From: Verrucomicrobiaceae bacterium
GTDB lineage: Bacteria > Verrucomicrobiota > Verrucomicrobiia > Verrucomicrobiales > Verrucomicrobiaceae
Direction: 5' to 3'
NCBI GenBank assembly: GCA_027490195.1
Contig: JAIXYN010000006.1
Coordinates: 132,930 to 196,929, forward strand
DNA: 64,000 nt
In this document: one piece after another, positions 25,392 through 35,873 of the stretch
Layout: each line of letters begins with the position of its first letter
Position numbering within the stretch: the first letter of the stretch is position 1
The notes under the pieces: generated by a model
Database searches by the model: none
Told to the model about the DNA's origin: nothing
The model's input: only the letters and a program-made list of their open reading frames with translations
Translations under genes and position numbers: made by a program

Positions 25392-25478
25392 TCCCCTTTC
25401 CCGGCTTGATTCGTCCCGCCTTCGCAGTTGCCATGCGTGGGCTGCTGCCGACTATCTCGCGCCCCTTACCTTCCCCCG

Positions 25479-26912
25479 ATGTTCTCCGCCCTCTCTGAAA
25501 AACTCGAAAGCGCCTTCAAAAAGCTGCGTGGCCAGGCCCGCATCAGTGAATCCAACGTCAGCGATGCCATGCAGGAAATCCGCATGGCCCTGCTGGAGGC
25601 TGATGTGGACTTCAAAGTCGCCAAAGATCTTGTCGAGACCGTCAGCAAACAGTCGATCGGCGCAGAAGTGCTGCTCAAGGTTTCCCCTGGGCAGCAGATC
25701 GTCAAAATTTTCCACGATGAGCTGGTCAAACTGCTGGGCAGTGATTCCAGCGCACTAAATGTCGATCCACCGCAGCGCATTCTGATGACCGGCCTCAATG
25801 GTGCTGGTAAGACGACAACCTCCGCCAAGCTGGCGAACTGGCTCAAGAAGCAGGGTCGCCGCCCATTGCTCCTCGCTCTTGATCTCTACCGCCCCGCCGC
25901 CATCAAGCAGCTGCAGGTGCTGGGCCAGCAGCTCAATGTGCCCGTGTTTGCACCTGCCGAAGGTGAGACAGATCCGGTGAAAGCCGCCAAGGCAGCCATG
26001 GTCTGGCTCAAGGAACAAGGCAGCGGCGTCGCCATCTTCGACACCGCCGGTCGTCAGGATCTCGATGAAGAACTCTTGGCGGAACTCAAGCGCGTGCGCG
26101 CCGTGGTGGAGCCAAATGAAGTCCTGCTGGTGGCCGATGCCGCTACGGGTCAGCAGGCCGTGAGCGTGGCGCAGAAATTCAACGCCGCCGTCGGCATCAC
26201 AGGTCTGATCATGACAAAGCTCGATGGTGACGCACGTGGTGGTGCTTTGCTCTCCATGCGCCAGGTCACAGGCTGCGCGGTCAAATTCCTCGGCGTGGGT
26301 GAAAAGGTCGAACAGCTCGAAGTTTTCCATCCCGACCGCATGGCGCAGCGCATCCTCGGGATGGGCGATGTGGTGGGCCTGGTTGAGAAAGCCTCCGAAG
26401 AAATCGACGAGAAGGAGGCCATGAAACTGGCCGCCCGCATGCAGTCGAACAAATTCGATTTCACCGACATGCTCGCGCAACTGCGCATGATGAAGAAGCT
26501 CGGCCCCATTGGCGGCATCCTCGGTATGCTCCCCGGCATGGGCAAGATGAAGGACATGATCGGTCCCGACAGCGACCAGCGCATGAAGCACGTCGAGGCA
26601 CTCATTCTTTCGATGACGCCCAAGGAGCGGCAGCGCCCGGAAATCATCAACGGCCAGCGCCGCAAGCGCATCTGCAACGGTGCCGGGCGACCGGTGATGG
26701 AAATGAACCAGCTCCTCAAGCAGTTTGAAATGATGAAGAAGCTCATGAGCAACAAAGGCATGATGGCCCAGATGATGGGCGGCATGATGGGAGGTGGCGG
26801 TGCCGGCGGTGGCATGGGAGGCCTCGGCGGTCTGGGCGGAATGCTCGGAGGCGGTGGCGGCGGCAAAATGCCCAAACTTCCGCCCGGCATGAAGTTCCCC
26901 GGCAAATTTTGA
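25479..26912 (+). CDS. ffh: Signal recognition particle protein Ffh
   Basis: A 477-residue SRP GTPase, which binds 4.5S RNA and signal sequences and delivers nascent membrane proteins to FtsY. N domain (MFSALSEKLESAFKKL, ISESNVSDAMQEIRMALLEADV), G1 loop GLNGAGKTTTSAKLA, insertion-box LLALDLYRPAAIKQL, DTAGRQDLDEE, and TKLDGDARGG. The Met-rich M domain carries the RNA-binding region LSMTPKERQRPEIINGQRR and ends in a long Met/Gly tail (MMGGMMGGGGAGGGMGG), longer and more glycine-rich than in E. coli. Start chosen at MFSALSEK by family alignment. The 4.5S RNA gene is not in the window. Confidence 0.97.
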   Translation: MFSALSEKLESAFKKLRGQARISESNVSDAMQEIRMALLEADVDFKVAKDLVETVSKQSIGAEVLLKVSPGQQIVKIFHDELVKLLGSDSSALNVDPPQRILMTGLNGAGKTTTSAKLANWLKKQGRRPLLLALDLYRPAAIKQLQVLGQQLNVPVFAPAEGETDPVKAAKAAMVWLKEQGSGVAIFDTAGRQDLDEELLAELKRVRAVVEPNEVLLVADAATGQQAVSVAQKFNAAVGITGLIMTKLDGDARGGALLSMRQVTGCAVKFLGVGEKVEQLEVFHPDRMAQRILGMGDVVGLVEKASEEIDEKEAMKLAARMQSNKFDFTDMLAQLRMMKKLGPIGGILGMLPGMGKMKDMIGPDSDQRMKHVEALILSMTPKERQRPEIINGQRRKRICNGAGRPVMEMNQLLKQFEMMKKLMSNKGMMAQMMGGMMGGGGAGGGMGGLGGLGGMLGGGGGGKMPKLPPGMKFPGKF

Positions 26913-26942
26913 TTTCACGGCCTGCTGTGCTCTATTGTTAAC

Positions 26943-27200
26943 ATGACTGCCATCACCAGCGCCAACGCCGATAAAAGTCTGATCCAGGCGATTCTCAAAG
27001 TTTGCGATGATCGTGAACCTTTGGTCATCATCCACGACGAAAAGCACTCGGTCGTCATGCTGCCGCTGGAGGAATATGAGGCGCTGAACGAAACAAGCCA
27101 TTTGATGCGCAGCCCTGCCAACGCCCCCCATCTGCTGCTGTCCATCGAGCAACTGCGCTCGGGCAAAAGCACGGTTCGCGAACCTGATCTGGAAGCATGA
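26943..27200 (+). CDS. yefM: YefM/Phd family antitoxin
   Basis: An 85-residue antitoxin. The N-terminal half is the Phd/YefM DNA-binding fold (ANADKSLIQAILKVCDDREPLVIIHDEKHSVVMLPLEEYEAL in part), which binds the operon promoter; the C-terminal part (LLSIEQLRSGKSTV) matches the toxin-wrapping segment of YefM. It overlaps the YoeB toxin gene by 4 bases, the usual order. The TATTGTTAAC just upstream of the ATG may be part of the autoregulated promoter. It neutralises the RNase toxin until degraded by Lon or Clp proteases. Confidence 0.93.
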   Translation: MTAITSANADKSLIQAILKVCDDREPLVIIHDEKHSVVMLPLEEYEALNETSHLMRSPANAPHLLLSIEQLRSGKSTVREPDLEA

Positions 27201-27454
27201 ATCTCATCTTCTCTGACCGCGCGTGGGAAGACTATCAACACTGGCAGGAGACCGACCACCGCATGCTGCGCAGAGTGAACGAGCCTCTCAAAGACATCAA
27301 ACGCAGCCCCTTCGCAGGAATTGGCAAACCCGAGCCCCTGCGTCACCAACTGGCAGGCTTTTGGTCACGCCGTGTGGACAGCGAGCATCGTCTGGTTTAT
27401 GCGGTGACTCAGGCTGGCATTGAAATAGCCTCCTGCCGCTATCATTACACTTAA
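27197..27454 (+). CDS. yoeB: YoeB family toxin (ribosome-dependent mRNA endonuclease)
   Basis: An 85-residue toxin closely similar to E. coli YoeB (84 residues): DYQHWQETDHRMLRRVNE, GKPEPLRHQLAGFWSRR, EHRLVYAV. The catalytic residues known for YoeB are all kept at the same numbers: Glu46, Arg65 and His83. It cuts mRNA in the ribosomal A site. There is only one base between its stop and the ATG of the Gfo/Idh gene leading to lpxB, so the toxin-antitoxin transcript may read into lipid A synthesis. Confidence 0.95.
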   Translation: MNLIFSDRAWEDYQHWQETDHRMLRRVNEPLKDIKRSPFAGIGKPEPLRHQLAGFWSRRVDSEHRLVYAVTQAGIEIASCRYHYT

Positions 27455-27455
27455 T

Positions 27456-28405
<950 letters not shown>

Positions 28406-28409
<4 letters not shown>

Positions 28410-29527
28410 ACCGCATCTTCATCATCGCAGGCGAAGTCAGCGGCGACACCCATGCTGCGGGACTCCTGCGTGAATTGAACATACTGGAGCCAGACATGAA
28501 GGTCATCGGCCTCGGTGGTCCGAAGATGCGTGAAGTGGTCGGCGATGGAGTGGAAGACTGGGTCGAAACCGCTGGGGTCGTCGGGCTGTGGGAGGTGGTG
28601 AAAATGTACCGCTATTTCAAAGAGAAGATGGATGCCGTGCTGGACTCAATCCTCGATCAAAAGCCTGAGGCGGTGATCCTCGTGGACTATCCCGGATTCA
28701 ATCTGCGCCTGGCCAAAAGCCTGCGCACCGCCGGTTACAAGGGGCGCATCCTCTACTACATCAGCCCCCAGGTCTGGGCCTGGAAAAAGGGCCGAGTGAA
28801 GACCATGGCGCAGGTGCTCAACCTCATGATCTGCATCTTTCCCTTCGAGAAGGATTTTTATGAGAAGAGCGGCCTGCGCACCGAATTCAGTGGGCATCCC
28901 ATGGTGGACCGCGTGGTGACGCTGAAGCGCGACTGGAAACGCGAACCCGAACTGGTAGGCTGGTTCCCCGGCAGCCGCCTCAATGAAGTGCGCCGCTTGT
29001 TTCCCATCATGATGGACGCGGCCAAGATCATCAAGGAAAGCGTGCCGAACGCGCGCTTTGCCGTTTCCGCCGCCAACGAAACGCTGGCCGGATTCATGCG
29101 CAACATGACCGACGAGCACGGCATGCCGGAGGCGAAGCGCTGGATCGAAACCGGCACCGTCTACGATCTGATGCAGCGCGCCCAAGCAGGAGCCGTCGCC
29201 TCAGGCACGGCAACTCTGGAAGCCGCCTGCTTTGGCCTGCCCTACACCCTGATTTACAACGTCAGCTGGCCCACTTACGTCATCGCTAAGCTCGTGGTGC
29301 GCATCAAGCATCTGGGCATCGTCAACATCCTCGCCAAACGTGAAGTAGTGACGGAGCTAGTGCAGGGCGATCTCAACGCGGAAACGCTTGCGCAAGCCAC
29401 GCTGGAACTGTTGACCAACGACACCAAGCGCGAACAACTGCAGCAGGATCTGGCGGACGTCGTCGCCACACTCGGCAGCGGCGGGGCTTATGCACGCGCT
29501 GCGCAAGCGGTCCATGAAGCATTGTAA
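28406..29527 (+). CDS. lpxB: Lipid-A-disaccharide synthase
   Basis: A 373-residue GT19 enzyme that joins UDP-2,3-diacylglucosamine and lipid X to make the lipid A disaccharide, at the inner face of the inner membrane. Family motifs: IFIIAGEVSGDTHAAGLL, GLGGPKM, VILVDYPGFNLRLAKSL, YYISPQVWAWKKGR, FSGHPMVDRV, PGSRLNEVRRLFPIM, SGTATLEAACFGLPYTLIY. The ATG overlapping the upstream gene's stop is the right start. The gene is direct evidence that the organism makes LPS. A hairpin follows before the convergent glgP. Confidence 0.97.
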
Positions 29528-29577
29528 TGCTTCAGCGGCAGATTAGGCTGCGGAAGTCAAAATCAGGAGAAGTGATC

Positions 29578-29610
29578 GCCCAAGCGCTTTGAGGACAAAG
29601 CGCATTGGGC
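29578..29610. terminator. Hairpin between convergent lpxB and glgP
   Basis: GCCCAAGCGCTTTG (29578-29591) pairs with CAAAGCGC-A-TTGGGC (29596-29610), a 14-bp stem with a single bulged A and a 4-base loop. Lying between two convergent genes, it probably ends both transcripts, although neither side has a clear T-run. Confidence 0.55.
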
Positions 29611-29621
29611 AAGCAACTGCT

Positions 29622-32084
29622 TCAGACGCCAATCTGCGGCAGGTTCCAGACGTTCTTGGCGTATTCCAAAATCGTGCGGTCGCTGCTGAACTTGCCCATG
29701 CGGGCGGTGTTATGGATGGCCATCTTCTGCCAGCGAGGCTGGTCACGATAGGCTTTGTCCACTTCGGCCTGACACTTGGCGTAGGCATCGTAATCGGCCA
29801 TGACAAGGAAAGGATCACCGTGGGTAAGCAGGCTGTCGCGCAGGGGTTTGAATTCATCCTGGTTACCGGTGAAGTAATCAGAAGCCAGCCAGTCGATGCT
29901 GAGACGCAGGTCTTCGCTGGCGTGGTAGAAGTCCCAAGGATTGTAGCCTCTGGCGTAGAGTTCGGTCACTTCCTCGACAGTGAGGCCGAAGATGAAGATG
30001 TTGTCCGGGCCGACTTCTTCGAGGATTTCCACGTTGGCGCCGTCGAGTGTGCCGATGGTGAGCGCGCCATTGAGGGCGAGCTTCATGTTGCCGGTGCCGG
30101 AGGCTTCCTTGCCAGCGGTGGAGATCTGCTCAGAAAGATCAGCCGCTGGAATGATGCGCTCCGCGAGGGAGACACCGTAGTTCGGGATGTAGATGACTTT
30201 CAGTTTTCCATTCACCCGTGGGTCATGATTGACCTTGGCCGCGAGGGCATTGATGGCGTGGATGATGTTCTTGGCGAGGTAGTAGCCTGGAGCAGCCTTG
30301 GCACCGAAGATGAAGACACGGGGCGCCATGTCGAAGTTCGGATCGGCGATGATCTTGCGATACAGAGTGACGATGTGCAGCAGGTTGAGATGCTGGCGCT
30401 TGTATTCGTGCAGACGCTTGATCTGGACATCGAACAAGGCGTCAGGGCTGACACTGACACCACAGGTGTCTTGAATGATCTTGGCGAGGTGGACTTTGTG
30501 CCCTCGCTTGATGGCCTGGAACTTTTCCTTGAATGAAGCGTCGTCGGCAAACTTGTCGAGCGCGATGAGCTTGGTGGAATCCTTCAACCAGCCGGCACCA
30601 ATGGATTCGGTGATGAGAGACGAGAGCTGCGGATTGCACACATCCAGCCAGCGGCGGAAGGTGACGCCGTTGGTCAGGTTGAGGAAACGCTCAGGATACA
30701 GCTCAAAGAACTCCGGGAAGAGACGCTCGCACAGCAGGCGTGTATGAAGCGCGGCCACACCGTTGGTGGCGTGACTGCCGAGCACGGACATATGCGCCAT
30801 GCGCACCTTTTTGCCGCCGCTCTCCTCGATGAGGGAAAGCGCACGCTTCTTCTCTCCATCCCCCGGCCAGCGCGCTTCGACGTCACCCTCGAGGAAGCGC
30901 TTGTTGATCTCATAGATGATCTGCAGATGACGCGGAAGCACACGCTCAAACAAGGCCGCGCTCCAGGTCTCCAGTGCTTCGGGAAGCAGCGTGTGATTCG
31001 TGTACGAGAAGGTCTTCTGGCAGATTTCCCAAGCCTGACTCCATTCGAGTTTCTCATCGTCCACAAGGATGCGCATGAGTTCAGGAATGGCGACGGCAGG
31101 ATGCGTGTCATTGAGCTGCACGGCTGCTTTGGCAGGAAACTCACTCCATGGCAAATCGTAGCCCCCTTTGAACCGGCGCACGATATCGGCCAGCGAACAG
31201 GCGACAAAGAAGTACTGCTGCACCAGGCGCAGTTCTTTACCGCTCTCGGTGGCGTCGTTGGGATAGAGAACCTTGGAAACGGTTTCGGCGATGGCTTTTT
31301 CACGCAGGGCCTCGATGTAGCTGCCTTCGTTGAAGACCTTGAAGTTGAAGTCTTCATCCGCCTGCGCCTGCCAGAGACGCAGCACGTTCACGGTGTTGCT
31401 GTCATAGCCGACGATCGGAATGTCCCAAGGAAGGCCGAGCAAGCATTTCGTGTCGATCCACTCGTGATGCGGACGACCAAACTCGTCGAATTTCTGGATG
31501 ACATGCCCGTAGAGTTTGACGGTCTGACGATAGGAAGGACGTGCGATCTTCCATGGGCTGCCATCGCGCATCCAAGCATCGGGATGTTCGACCTGCTTGC
31601 CGTTGACGAATTCCTGACGAAACAAACCGAATTCGTAATGAATGCCATAACCAATGGCTGGCAGATCCATGGTGCTGAGGGAATCCATGAAGCAAGCGGC
31701 GAGACGACCAAGGCCGCCGTTGCCGAGGCCCATGTCGGGCTCCTTTTGCACGAGGGCATCGAGATCTTTGCCCATTTCAGCCAGCGCCTCTTTGGTGGCG
31801 TCATAGATGCCAGAATTGCGCAGATTGTTTTCCAGCAGGCGGCCCATGAGGTATTCGAGCGAGAGGTAGTGCACACGGCGCACCCCTTGAGAACGATGCT
31901 GACGGCGTGACTGGGTGGCACGCTCCATGACACGATCCCGCACTGCGAGAGAGGTGGCGACGTACCAATCGTTCTCACTGGCTGTTTCAATGTAGGCCCC
32001 CAGCGTGAAGCGCAGATGATTCGTGATCGAAAGTTTGAGGCTGTCAGTGGTGTTGAGGACGGCGCAGTTGGCGAGGGCTTCCAT
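29622..32084 (-). CDS. glgP: Glycogen/starch phosphorylase
   Basis: An 820-residue GT35 enzyme that releases glucose-1-phosphate from glycogen using pyridoxal phosphate. Seen: [59 protein letters not shown], the phosphate/PLP region [20 protein letters not shown] with the PLP lysine, and [10 protein letters not shown]. Length matches the family. The ATG at 32084 is preferred; an in-frame GTG at 32123 would overlap rsmI by 16 bases. It is last in a run with rsmI, lptE and the BamD-like gene, though the functional link is unclear. Confidence 0.96.
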   Translation of the reverse strand: MEALANCAVLNTTDSLKLSITNHLRFTLGAYIETASENDWYVATSLAVRDRVMERATQSRRQHRSQGVRRVHYLSLEYLMGRLLENNLRNSGIYDATKEALAEMGKDLDALVQKEPDMGLGNGGLGRLAACFMDSLSTMDLPAIGYGIHYEFGLFRQEFVNGKQVEHPDAWMRDGSPWKIARPSYRQTVKLYGHVIQKFDEFGRPHHEWIDTKCLLGLPWDIPIVGYDSNTVNVLRLWQAQADEDFNFKVFNEGSYIEALREKAIAETVSKVLYPNDATESGKELRLVQQYFFVACSLADIVRRFKGGYDLPWSEFPAKAAVQLNDTHPAVAIPELMRILVDDEKLEWSQAWEICQKTFSYTNHTLLPEALETWSAALFERVLPRHLQIIYEINKRFLEGDVEARWPGDGEKKRALSLIEESGGKKVRMAHMSVLGSHATNGVAALHTRLLCERLFPEFFELYPERFLNLTNGVTFRRWLDVCNPQLSSLITESIGAGWLKDSTKLIALDKFADDASFKEKFQAIKRGHKVHLAKIIQDTCGVSVSPDALFDVQIKRLHEYKRQHLNLLHIVTLYRKIIADPNFDMAPRVFIFGAKAAPGYYLAKNIIHAINALAAKVNHDPRVNGKLKVIYIPNYGVSLAERIIPAADLSEQISTAGKEASGTGNMKLALNGALTIGTLDGANVEILEEVGPDNIFIFGLTVEEVTELYARGYNPWDFYHASEDLRLSIDWLASDYFTGNQDEFKPLRDSLLTHGDPFLVMADYDAYAKCQAEVDKAYRDQPRWQKMAIHNTARMGKFSSDRTILEYAKNVWNLPQIGV

Positions 32085-32107
32085 GAGTGTGCTGGGTTGT
32101 GAATGAG

Positions 32108-32887
32108 TTACCAGGTCAACCACTTGGGAGGATCGACCGGCGCGATGAGGAGAGTGATTTCTCCTTTGGGCGTTTTGGTTTGGTAATGAGTTAGCAGGAT
32201 GCTTGCCGGGCCACGTTTGAATTCCTCAAACTTTTTCGTCAACTCCCGTGCCACGACCACCCGATGGTCCGGCGCAGCCTCCGCCAGGATCGCCAGCGTA
32301 TCGACTAGACGGTAGGGACTTTCGAAGAAAATACTGGTGCAGTCGCGCTGCAAGGCGGCGGTCAGCACAGTGGTGCGAGCGCCCTTTTTGTGGGGTAGAA
32401 AACCGCCAAAATAAAAAGGGGTCGTGGGGAGCCCTGAGGCCGCCAGTGCCGTGATGACAGCGCTGGGACCGGGGATGCTCTCCACATGCAGGCCAGCCGC
32501 CACGACGGCACCTGACAGCCGCTGGCCGGGATCGGAGACTGTGGGCATGCCAGCATCCGAGATAAGTGCGACGCTGCCCCCCTGTCGAATATGCTCCAGA
32601 AGCTGAGGGATGCGGTGCGCTTCATTGTGTTCATTCAGGCTGATGAGCCGTGCGCTGATGCCATGATGCTTCAGCAGCATACCGGAGTGGCGAGTGTCCT
32701 CACAAGCCACCAAATCGGCGATCCGCAGAGTATCGATCGCGCGCAGGGTGATATCGCGCATGTTGCCGATGGGCGTGGCCACCAGATGCAGTCCTGGAGT
32801 CAAACGACCGGTGGCGACCACAGGCTCAAGCAACTCATCATCTGCACCGTCGAACTGTTCTGCGGCTGAATCCGGATCCGACGACAT
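32108..32887 (-). CDS. rsmI: 16S rRNA (cytidine(1402)-2'-O)-methyltransferase RsmI
   Basis: A 259-residue SAM-dependent methyltransferase of the tetrapyrrole-methylase fold that modifies C1402 of 16S rRNA. Motifs: [67 protein letters not shown] and [17 protein letters not shown]. An acidic 25-residue N-terminal extension ([16 protein letters not shown]) precedes the domain. It begins 15 bases after lptE and ends 23 bases before glgP, so it sits within an operon-like run. Confidence 0.95.
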   Translation of the reverse strand: MSSDPDSAAEQFDGADDELLEPVVATGRLTPGLHLVATPIGNMRDITLRAIDTLRIADLVACEDTRHSGMLLKHHGISARLISLNEHNEAHRIPQLLEHIRQGGSVALISDAGMPTVSDPGQRLSGAVVAAGLHVESIPGPSAVITALAASGLPTTPFYFGGFLPHKKGARTTVLTAALQRDCTSIFFESPYRLVDTLAILAEAAPDHRVVVARELTKKFEEFKRGPASILLTHYQTKTPKGEITLLIAPVDPPKWLTW

Positions 32888-32902
32888 GGTGCGGACAGAG
32901 GG

Positions 32903-33412
32903 TTACCAGCCTTCGGAAACCTGATCCGCCAGATTATTGGCCAGACGCTGTGCTGCGTCTTCGAAGAGCTGGGTTTCTGAGAGCTGCAGATTCGGCTCTA
33001 GAATGATGTAAGAATCAGCGGTGGCGTTGCCATCATGAAGCACCTTGCCAGAGGCGGTGTCTGTGATGGTAAACAAACAGGTCAAAGTGGCCATGATCTG
33101 CGAGCTGCGCAGAACGTTGTTGAGGTCGGAACGGAACTGGGTGCGGTTGATGTTCGCAACTTTTCCCTGCAGCACCGCTTCAGCCTCGCTTTTTGCCACG
33201 ATCTGATACGAGCCGTGGTTTTGCAGCTGTTTGATGACAGCGTTCGTGACGAGTGAGGCTAGGCGCGGCTCCAGTGTGAGATTTTCAAAGGTGGGCACCG
33301 CAATCTTGGTGATGTGGCGAAGGTGTGCAGGCTTGTTAGCGCCCAATGTGTAGCCTGCGCAGCCGGAGAACATGAGGCAGCAAGCTGCCAGCAGAAGAAA
33401 AAGCGATTTCAT
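32903..33412 (-). CDS. lptE: LPS-assembly lipoprotein LptE
   Basis: A 169-residue outer-membrane lipoprotein (lipobox LMFSGCAGYTLG). The body fits LptE: KIAVPTFENLTLEPRLASLVTNAV, AEAVLQGKVANINRTQ, IMATLTCLFTITDTASGKVLHDG, and ETQLFEDAAQRLANNLADQV. It plugs LptD and helps place LPS in the outer leaflet. The start is set at MKSLFLLLAACC to give the lipoprotein signal; the 19-codon longer reading lacks one. Upstream, 60 bases away, is a BamD-like gene, which points to a combined outer-membrane-assembly operon. Confidence 0.88.
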   Translation of the reverse strand: MKSLFLLLAACCLMFSGCAGYTLGANKPAHLRHITKIAVPTFENLTLEPRLASLVTNAVIKQLQNHGSYQIVAKSEAEAVLQGKVANINRTQFRSDLNNVLRSSQIMATLTCLFTITDTASGKVLHDGNATADSYIILEPNLQLSETQLFEDAAQRLANNLADQVSEGW

Positions 33413-33472
33413 CCAAATAGTTTGAGAAGTGACCCTGCTGAGTAATGGCGTGCTGCTAGGACCGCGCAAGAA

Positions 33473-34822
33473 TTATGACGCAGGCTTCGTCGTGGAAGGC
33501 ACGGGTGGAACCGGCGGCGCTGGCACAGCCGAACCCGGTGTCGGCGACAGCATGGAGGGCACACTTGGGGAAGGTGGCACAGGCAGCAATGCGGGCTTTT
33601 CTGTTTCAGGCACGGGTGGCAGCAACGAACCTGCTCCAGGCTTGGTGGCTCCCGGGCGCAGAGGCAGCGTCGGCTCCTGCAATGGAATAGGCATGAAACC
33701 TTCGTCTCCCGTGCGCATTTTCGGCTTCTGGCTGAGGCGGGCCAGATCTGGGGCCAGCGGCCCGACATAATCATCCCGAGTCTTCAAATTCTCTGCGGTG
33801 AGTGCGGTGTAGTCCTGACCTGGTCCTTTCTTAGCATCTTCCACACCCTCAGGATCTGCGGAGGCGAGTTCAGACAGCATGGTGCGTGCTTGTGCAGAAA
33901 CCTCTGGAGAACCAAACTTCAGCGCCTCATTTAGGTAGATGGCCGCTGCCTTGGTTTTGCCAACGCGCTGGTAGAACTTGGCCACTGTGAGCGATTGATT
34001 GGCCTCGGCCGTGTTGACCTGGGACAGGATCATTTCAGTCTCCTGTTTGCGATCTCCTGCGGGGTTGGTGGCGATGTAGGTGCGCAAGGCATCACGAGCG
34101 GCCAGCAGGTTGGAGGCATCTTCACTGCGCTGGGCAGCAATGTTGCTGATGGAGCCAATACGAAACTGGGCTTCAGCCGCCTGCGAGGTGTGGGGATAGT
34201 CTTCCACCACTTTGTTGTAGGCGGCTACGGCCTTGTCCTTCTCCTTCAGGTCCTGCTGGATTTCTGCGATGCTGAACTGGGACAGAGGAGCATATTTGCC
34301 AAAGGGTGCATTCTTGATTATCTTCTCGTAAAATTTGATGACCTCAGAGGAGTTCATCTTCATGCTGAGCAGCAGCATGCCACGCTGTTTTTTGCCGCCT
34401 TTCGCCTCTTCGGCGATCTCATACTGCTTCTCAATAGCCTCACTGAAGTGCGGGCTGTCACGGTAGGACACAATGAAGGTCTGCAAAGCGTCAAAGGCAT
34501 CATCCATCTTGCCATTATGGCGGATGATGACGGCATTTTGGAAGGATGCCTCCGCCGCACTCTGAGTGAAGGAATACCTCTTCACAATGGCCTGATATAG
34601 GTCCTGAGCTTTGCCGATTTTGCCAGCATTCTCTGCCTGCCGGGCTTGCGCCAGCATGGCGGCGGCGGCGAGTTCCTGCGATTCACGCTCGCTGTCCACG
34701 GGGACCACTTTGTCCTTCTTGCCCGAAAACGGCCAGAGCGCGGAGGATGAGGTCGTCAATGCAAGAAATGAAACGGCACATGCCAGAAGTACTGACAGGC
34801 GGGCGTGGGGGTGGAATTTCAT
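33473..34822 (-). CDS. Secreted TPR protein, BamD-like outer-membrane assembly factor
   Basis: A 449-residue exported protein (signal near HARLSVLLACAVSFLALTTSSSA) with tetratricopeptide-like helices from about residue 50 to 320: AGKIGKAQDLYQAIVKRYSFT, GKMDDAFDALQTFIVSYRDS, KDKAVAAYNKVVEDYPHTSQ. The repeat spacing and the P-H-S/T-x-x-A ends recall BamD/YfiO, but there is no lipobox Cys, and BamD is half as long. The C-terminal 100 residues are a Pro-rich disordered tail (PVPPSPSVPSMLSPTP). It heads the lptE-rsmI-glgP run. It is probably periplasmic and may bind outer-membrane assembly partners. Confidence 0.75.
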   Translation of the reverse strand: MKFHPHARLSVLLACAVSFLALTTSSSALWPFSGKKDKVVPVDSERESQELAAAAMLAQARQAENAGKIGKAQDLYQAIVKRYSFTQSAAEASFQNAVIIRHNGKMDDAFDALQTFIVSYRDSPHFSEAIEKQYEIAEEAKGGKKQRGMLLLSMKMNSSEVIKFYEKIIKNAPFGKYAPLSQFSIAEIQQDLKEKDKAVAAYNKVVEDYPHTSQAAEAQFRIGSISNIAAQRSEDASNLLAARDALRTYIATNPAGDRKQETEMILSQVNTAEANQSLTVAKFYQRVGKTKAAAIYLNEALKFGSPEVSAQARTMLSELASADPEGVEDAKKGPGQDYTALTAENLKTRDDYVGPLAPDLARLSQKPKMRTGDEGFMPIPLQEPTLPLRPGATKPGAGSLLPPVPETEKPALLPVPPSPSVPSMLSPTPGSAVPAPPVPPVPSTTKPAS

Positions 34823-34922
34823 CGGGGCGATAGTAAGTCTGGTTAGGCTTGCGTCAACTTGTCTTGCCCGTAGTTCAAGCCCCTTGTTTTGCCCGCTCCC
34901 CCGCTCTAAAGGACACCGCATC

Positions 34923-35846
34923 ATGCGCTATTTGATTCTCCTAGCCCTCTCCTTCCCCCTCCTGGCCCAGGCCCAGAAAGCCATCCCTCTCCCCGCTGGC
35001 TACACAGCGGTGCGCGACGTGGACTACGTCGGCGCTGGCAATGCACGCCAGACGCTCGATCTCTACCTGCCTGGGTCCACCACGGAGAAACCGCGCGCGC
35101 TAGTCGTCTTCGTCCATGGCGGCGGCTGGGAAGAGGGCAGCAAGGAAGACGCGAAAGTGCTCCTCACTTTGATCAAACGCAATCCCGCCTACGCCGGAGC
35201 CAGCCTCAACTACCGCCTCACCGACCAGGCCAAGTGGCCCGCGCAGATCCACGACTGCAAGGCCGCCATCCGCTGGCTGCGCGCCCATGCCCAGGAGTAC
35301 AAGCTCGACCCCACCAAGATCGCCGCCTTTGGCATCTCCGCCGGCGGGCACCTCGTCAGCATGCTCGGCGTCACCGGCGGTGAAAAGGAGCTGGAGGGAG
35401 ACCTCGGCAAGCACCTGGACCAAAGCAGCCGCGTCACCTGCGTGCTCGACTTCTGCGGCCCCTCCGACTTCCTCCACTTCGGCGGCAAAGGCAGCGCCAT
35501 CAATCCCGAAGACCCCACCAGCGCCGTGGCCAAGCTCCTTGGCGGCCCGCTCAACGACCATCAGGAAGAAGCACGCAAGGCCTCGCCCATCACCTACATC
35601 TCCCCAGACGACGCCCCATTCCTCCTCATCCATGGCGACAAAGACCCACTCGTCCCCTACTCCCAGGCCACCGACTTCGACGCCGCCCTGCAAAAAGCGC
35701 GCATCCCCGCCATCCTCATCACCGGCAAAGACGGTGGACACGTGTGGTTCACCGGCCCACTCATCGAGCGCATGTACGACTTCAACGCCCGCTACCTCCT
35801 CGGCCAAGAAGTCCAGCTCGCCCCCACAACCGTACAAGCCAGGTAA
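34923..35846 (+). CDS. Secreted alpha/beta hydrolase (BD-FAE/carboxylesterase-like)
   Basis: A 307-residue exported esterase (signal MRYLILLALSFPLLAQAQ). Oxyanion hole FVHGGGWEEGS, nucleophile Ser in FGISAGGHLVSM, acid in LIHGDKDPLVPY and base His in GKDGGHVWFTG, all in the order of the hormone-sensitive-lipase/BD-FAE branch. It probably removes acetyl or feruloyl groups from plant polysaccharides. Divergent from the BamD-like gene with a 100-bp shared promoter region; proA follows 27 bases downstream. Codon use is strongly C-ended, as in proA. Confidence 0.87.
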   Translation: MRYLILLALSFPLLAQAQKAIPLPAGYTAVRDVDYVGAGNARQTLDLYLPGSTTEKPRALVVFVHGGGWEEGSKEDAKVLLTLIKRNPAYAGASLNYRLTDQAKWPAQIHDCKAAIRWLRAHAQEYKLDPTKIAAFGISAGGHLVSMLGVTGGEKELEGDLGKHLDQSSRVTCVLDFCGPSDFLHFGGKGSAINPEDPTSAVAKLLGGPLNDHQEEARKASPITYISPDDAPFLLIHGDKDPLVPYSQATDFDAALQKARIPAILITGKDGGHVWFTGPLIERMYDFNARYLLGQEVQLAPTTVQAR

Positions 35847-35873
35847 GCCGCCCCTCCAACAGCGAACAGCTTC

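Noticed and set aside
25755-27152. A 465-codon minus-strand frame opposite ffh.
   Set aside because: Lies wholly over conserved ffh motifs and the yefM gene; His/Gly/Leu-rich nonsense with no family.
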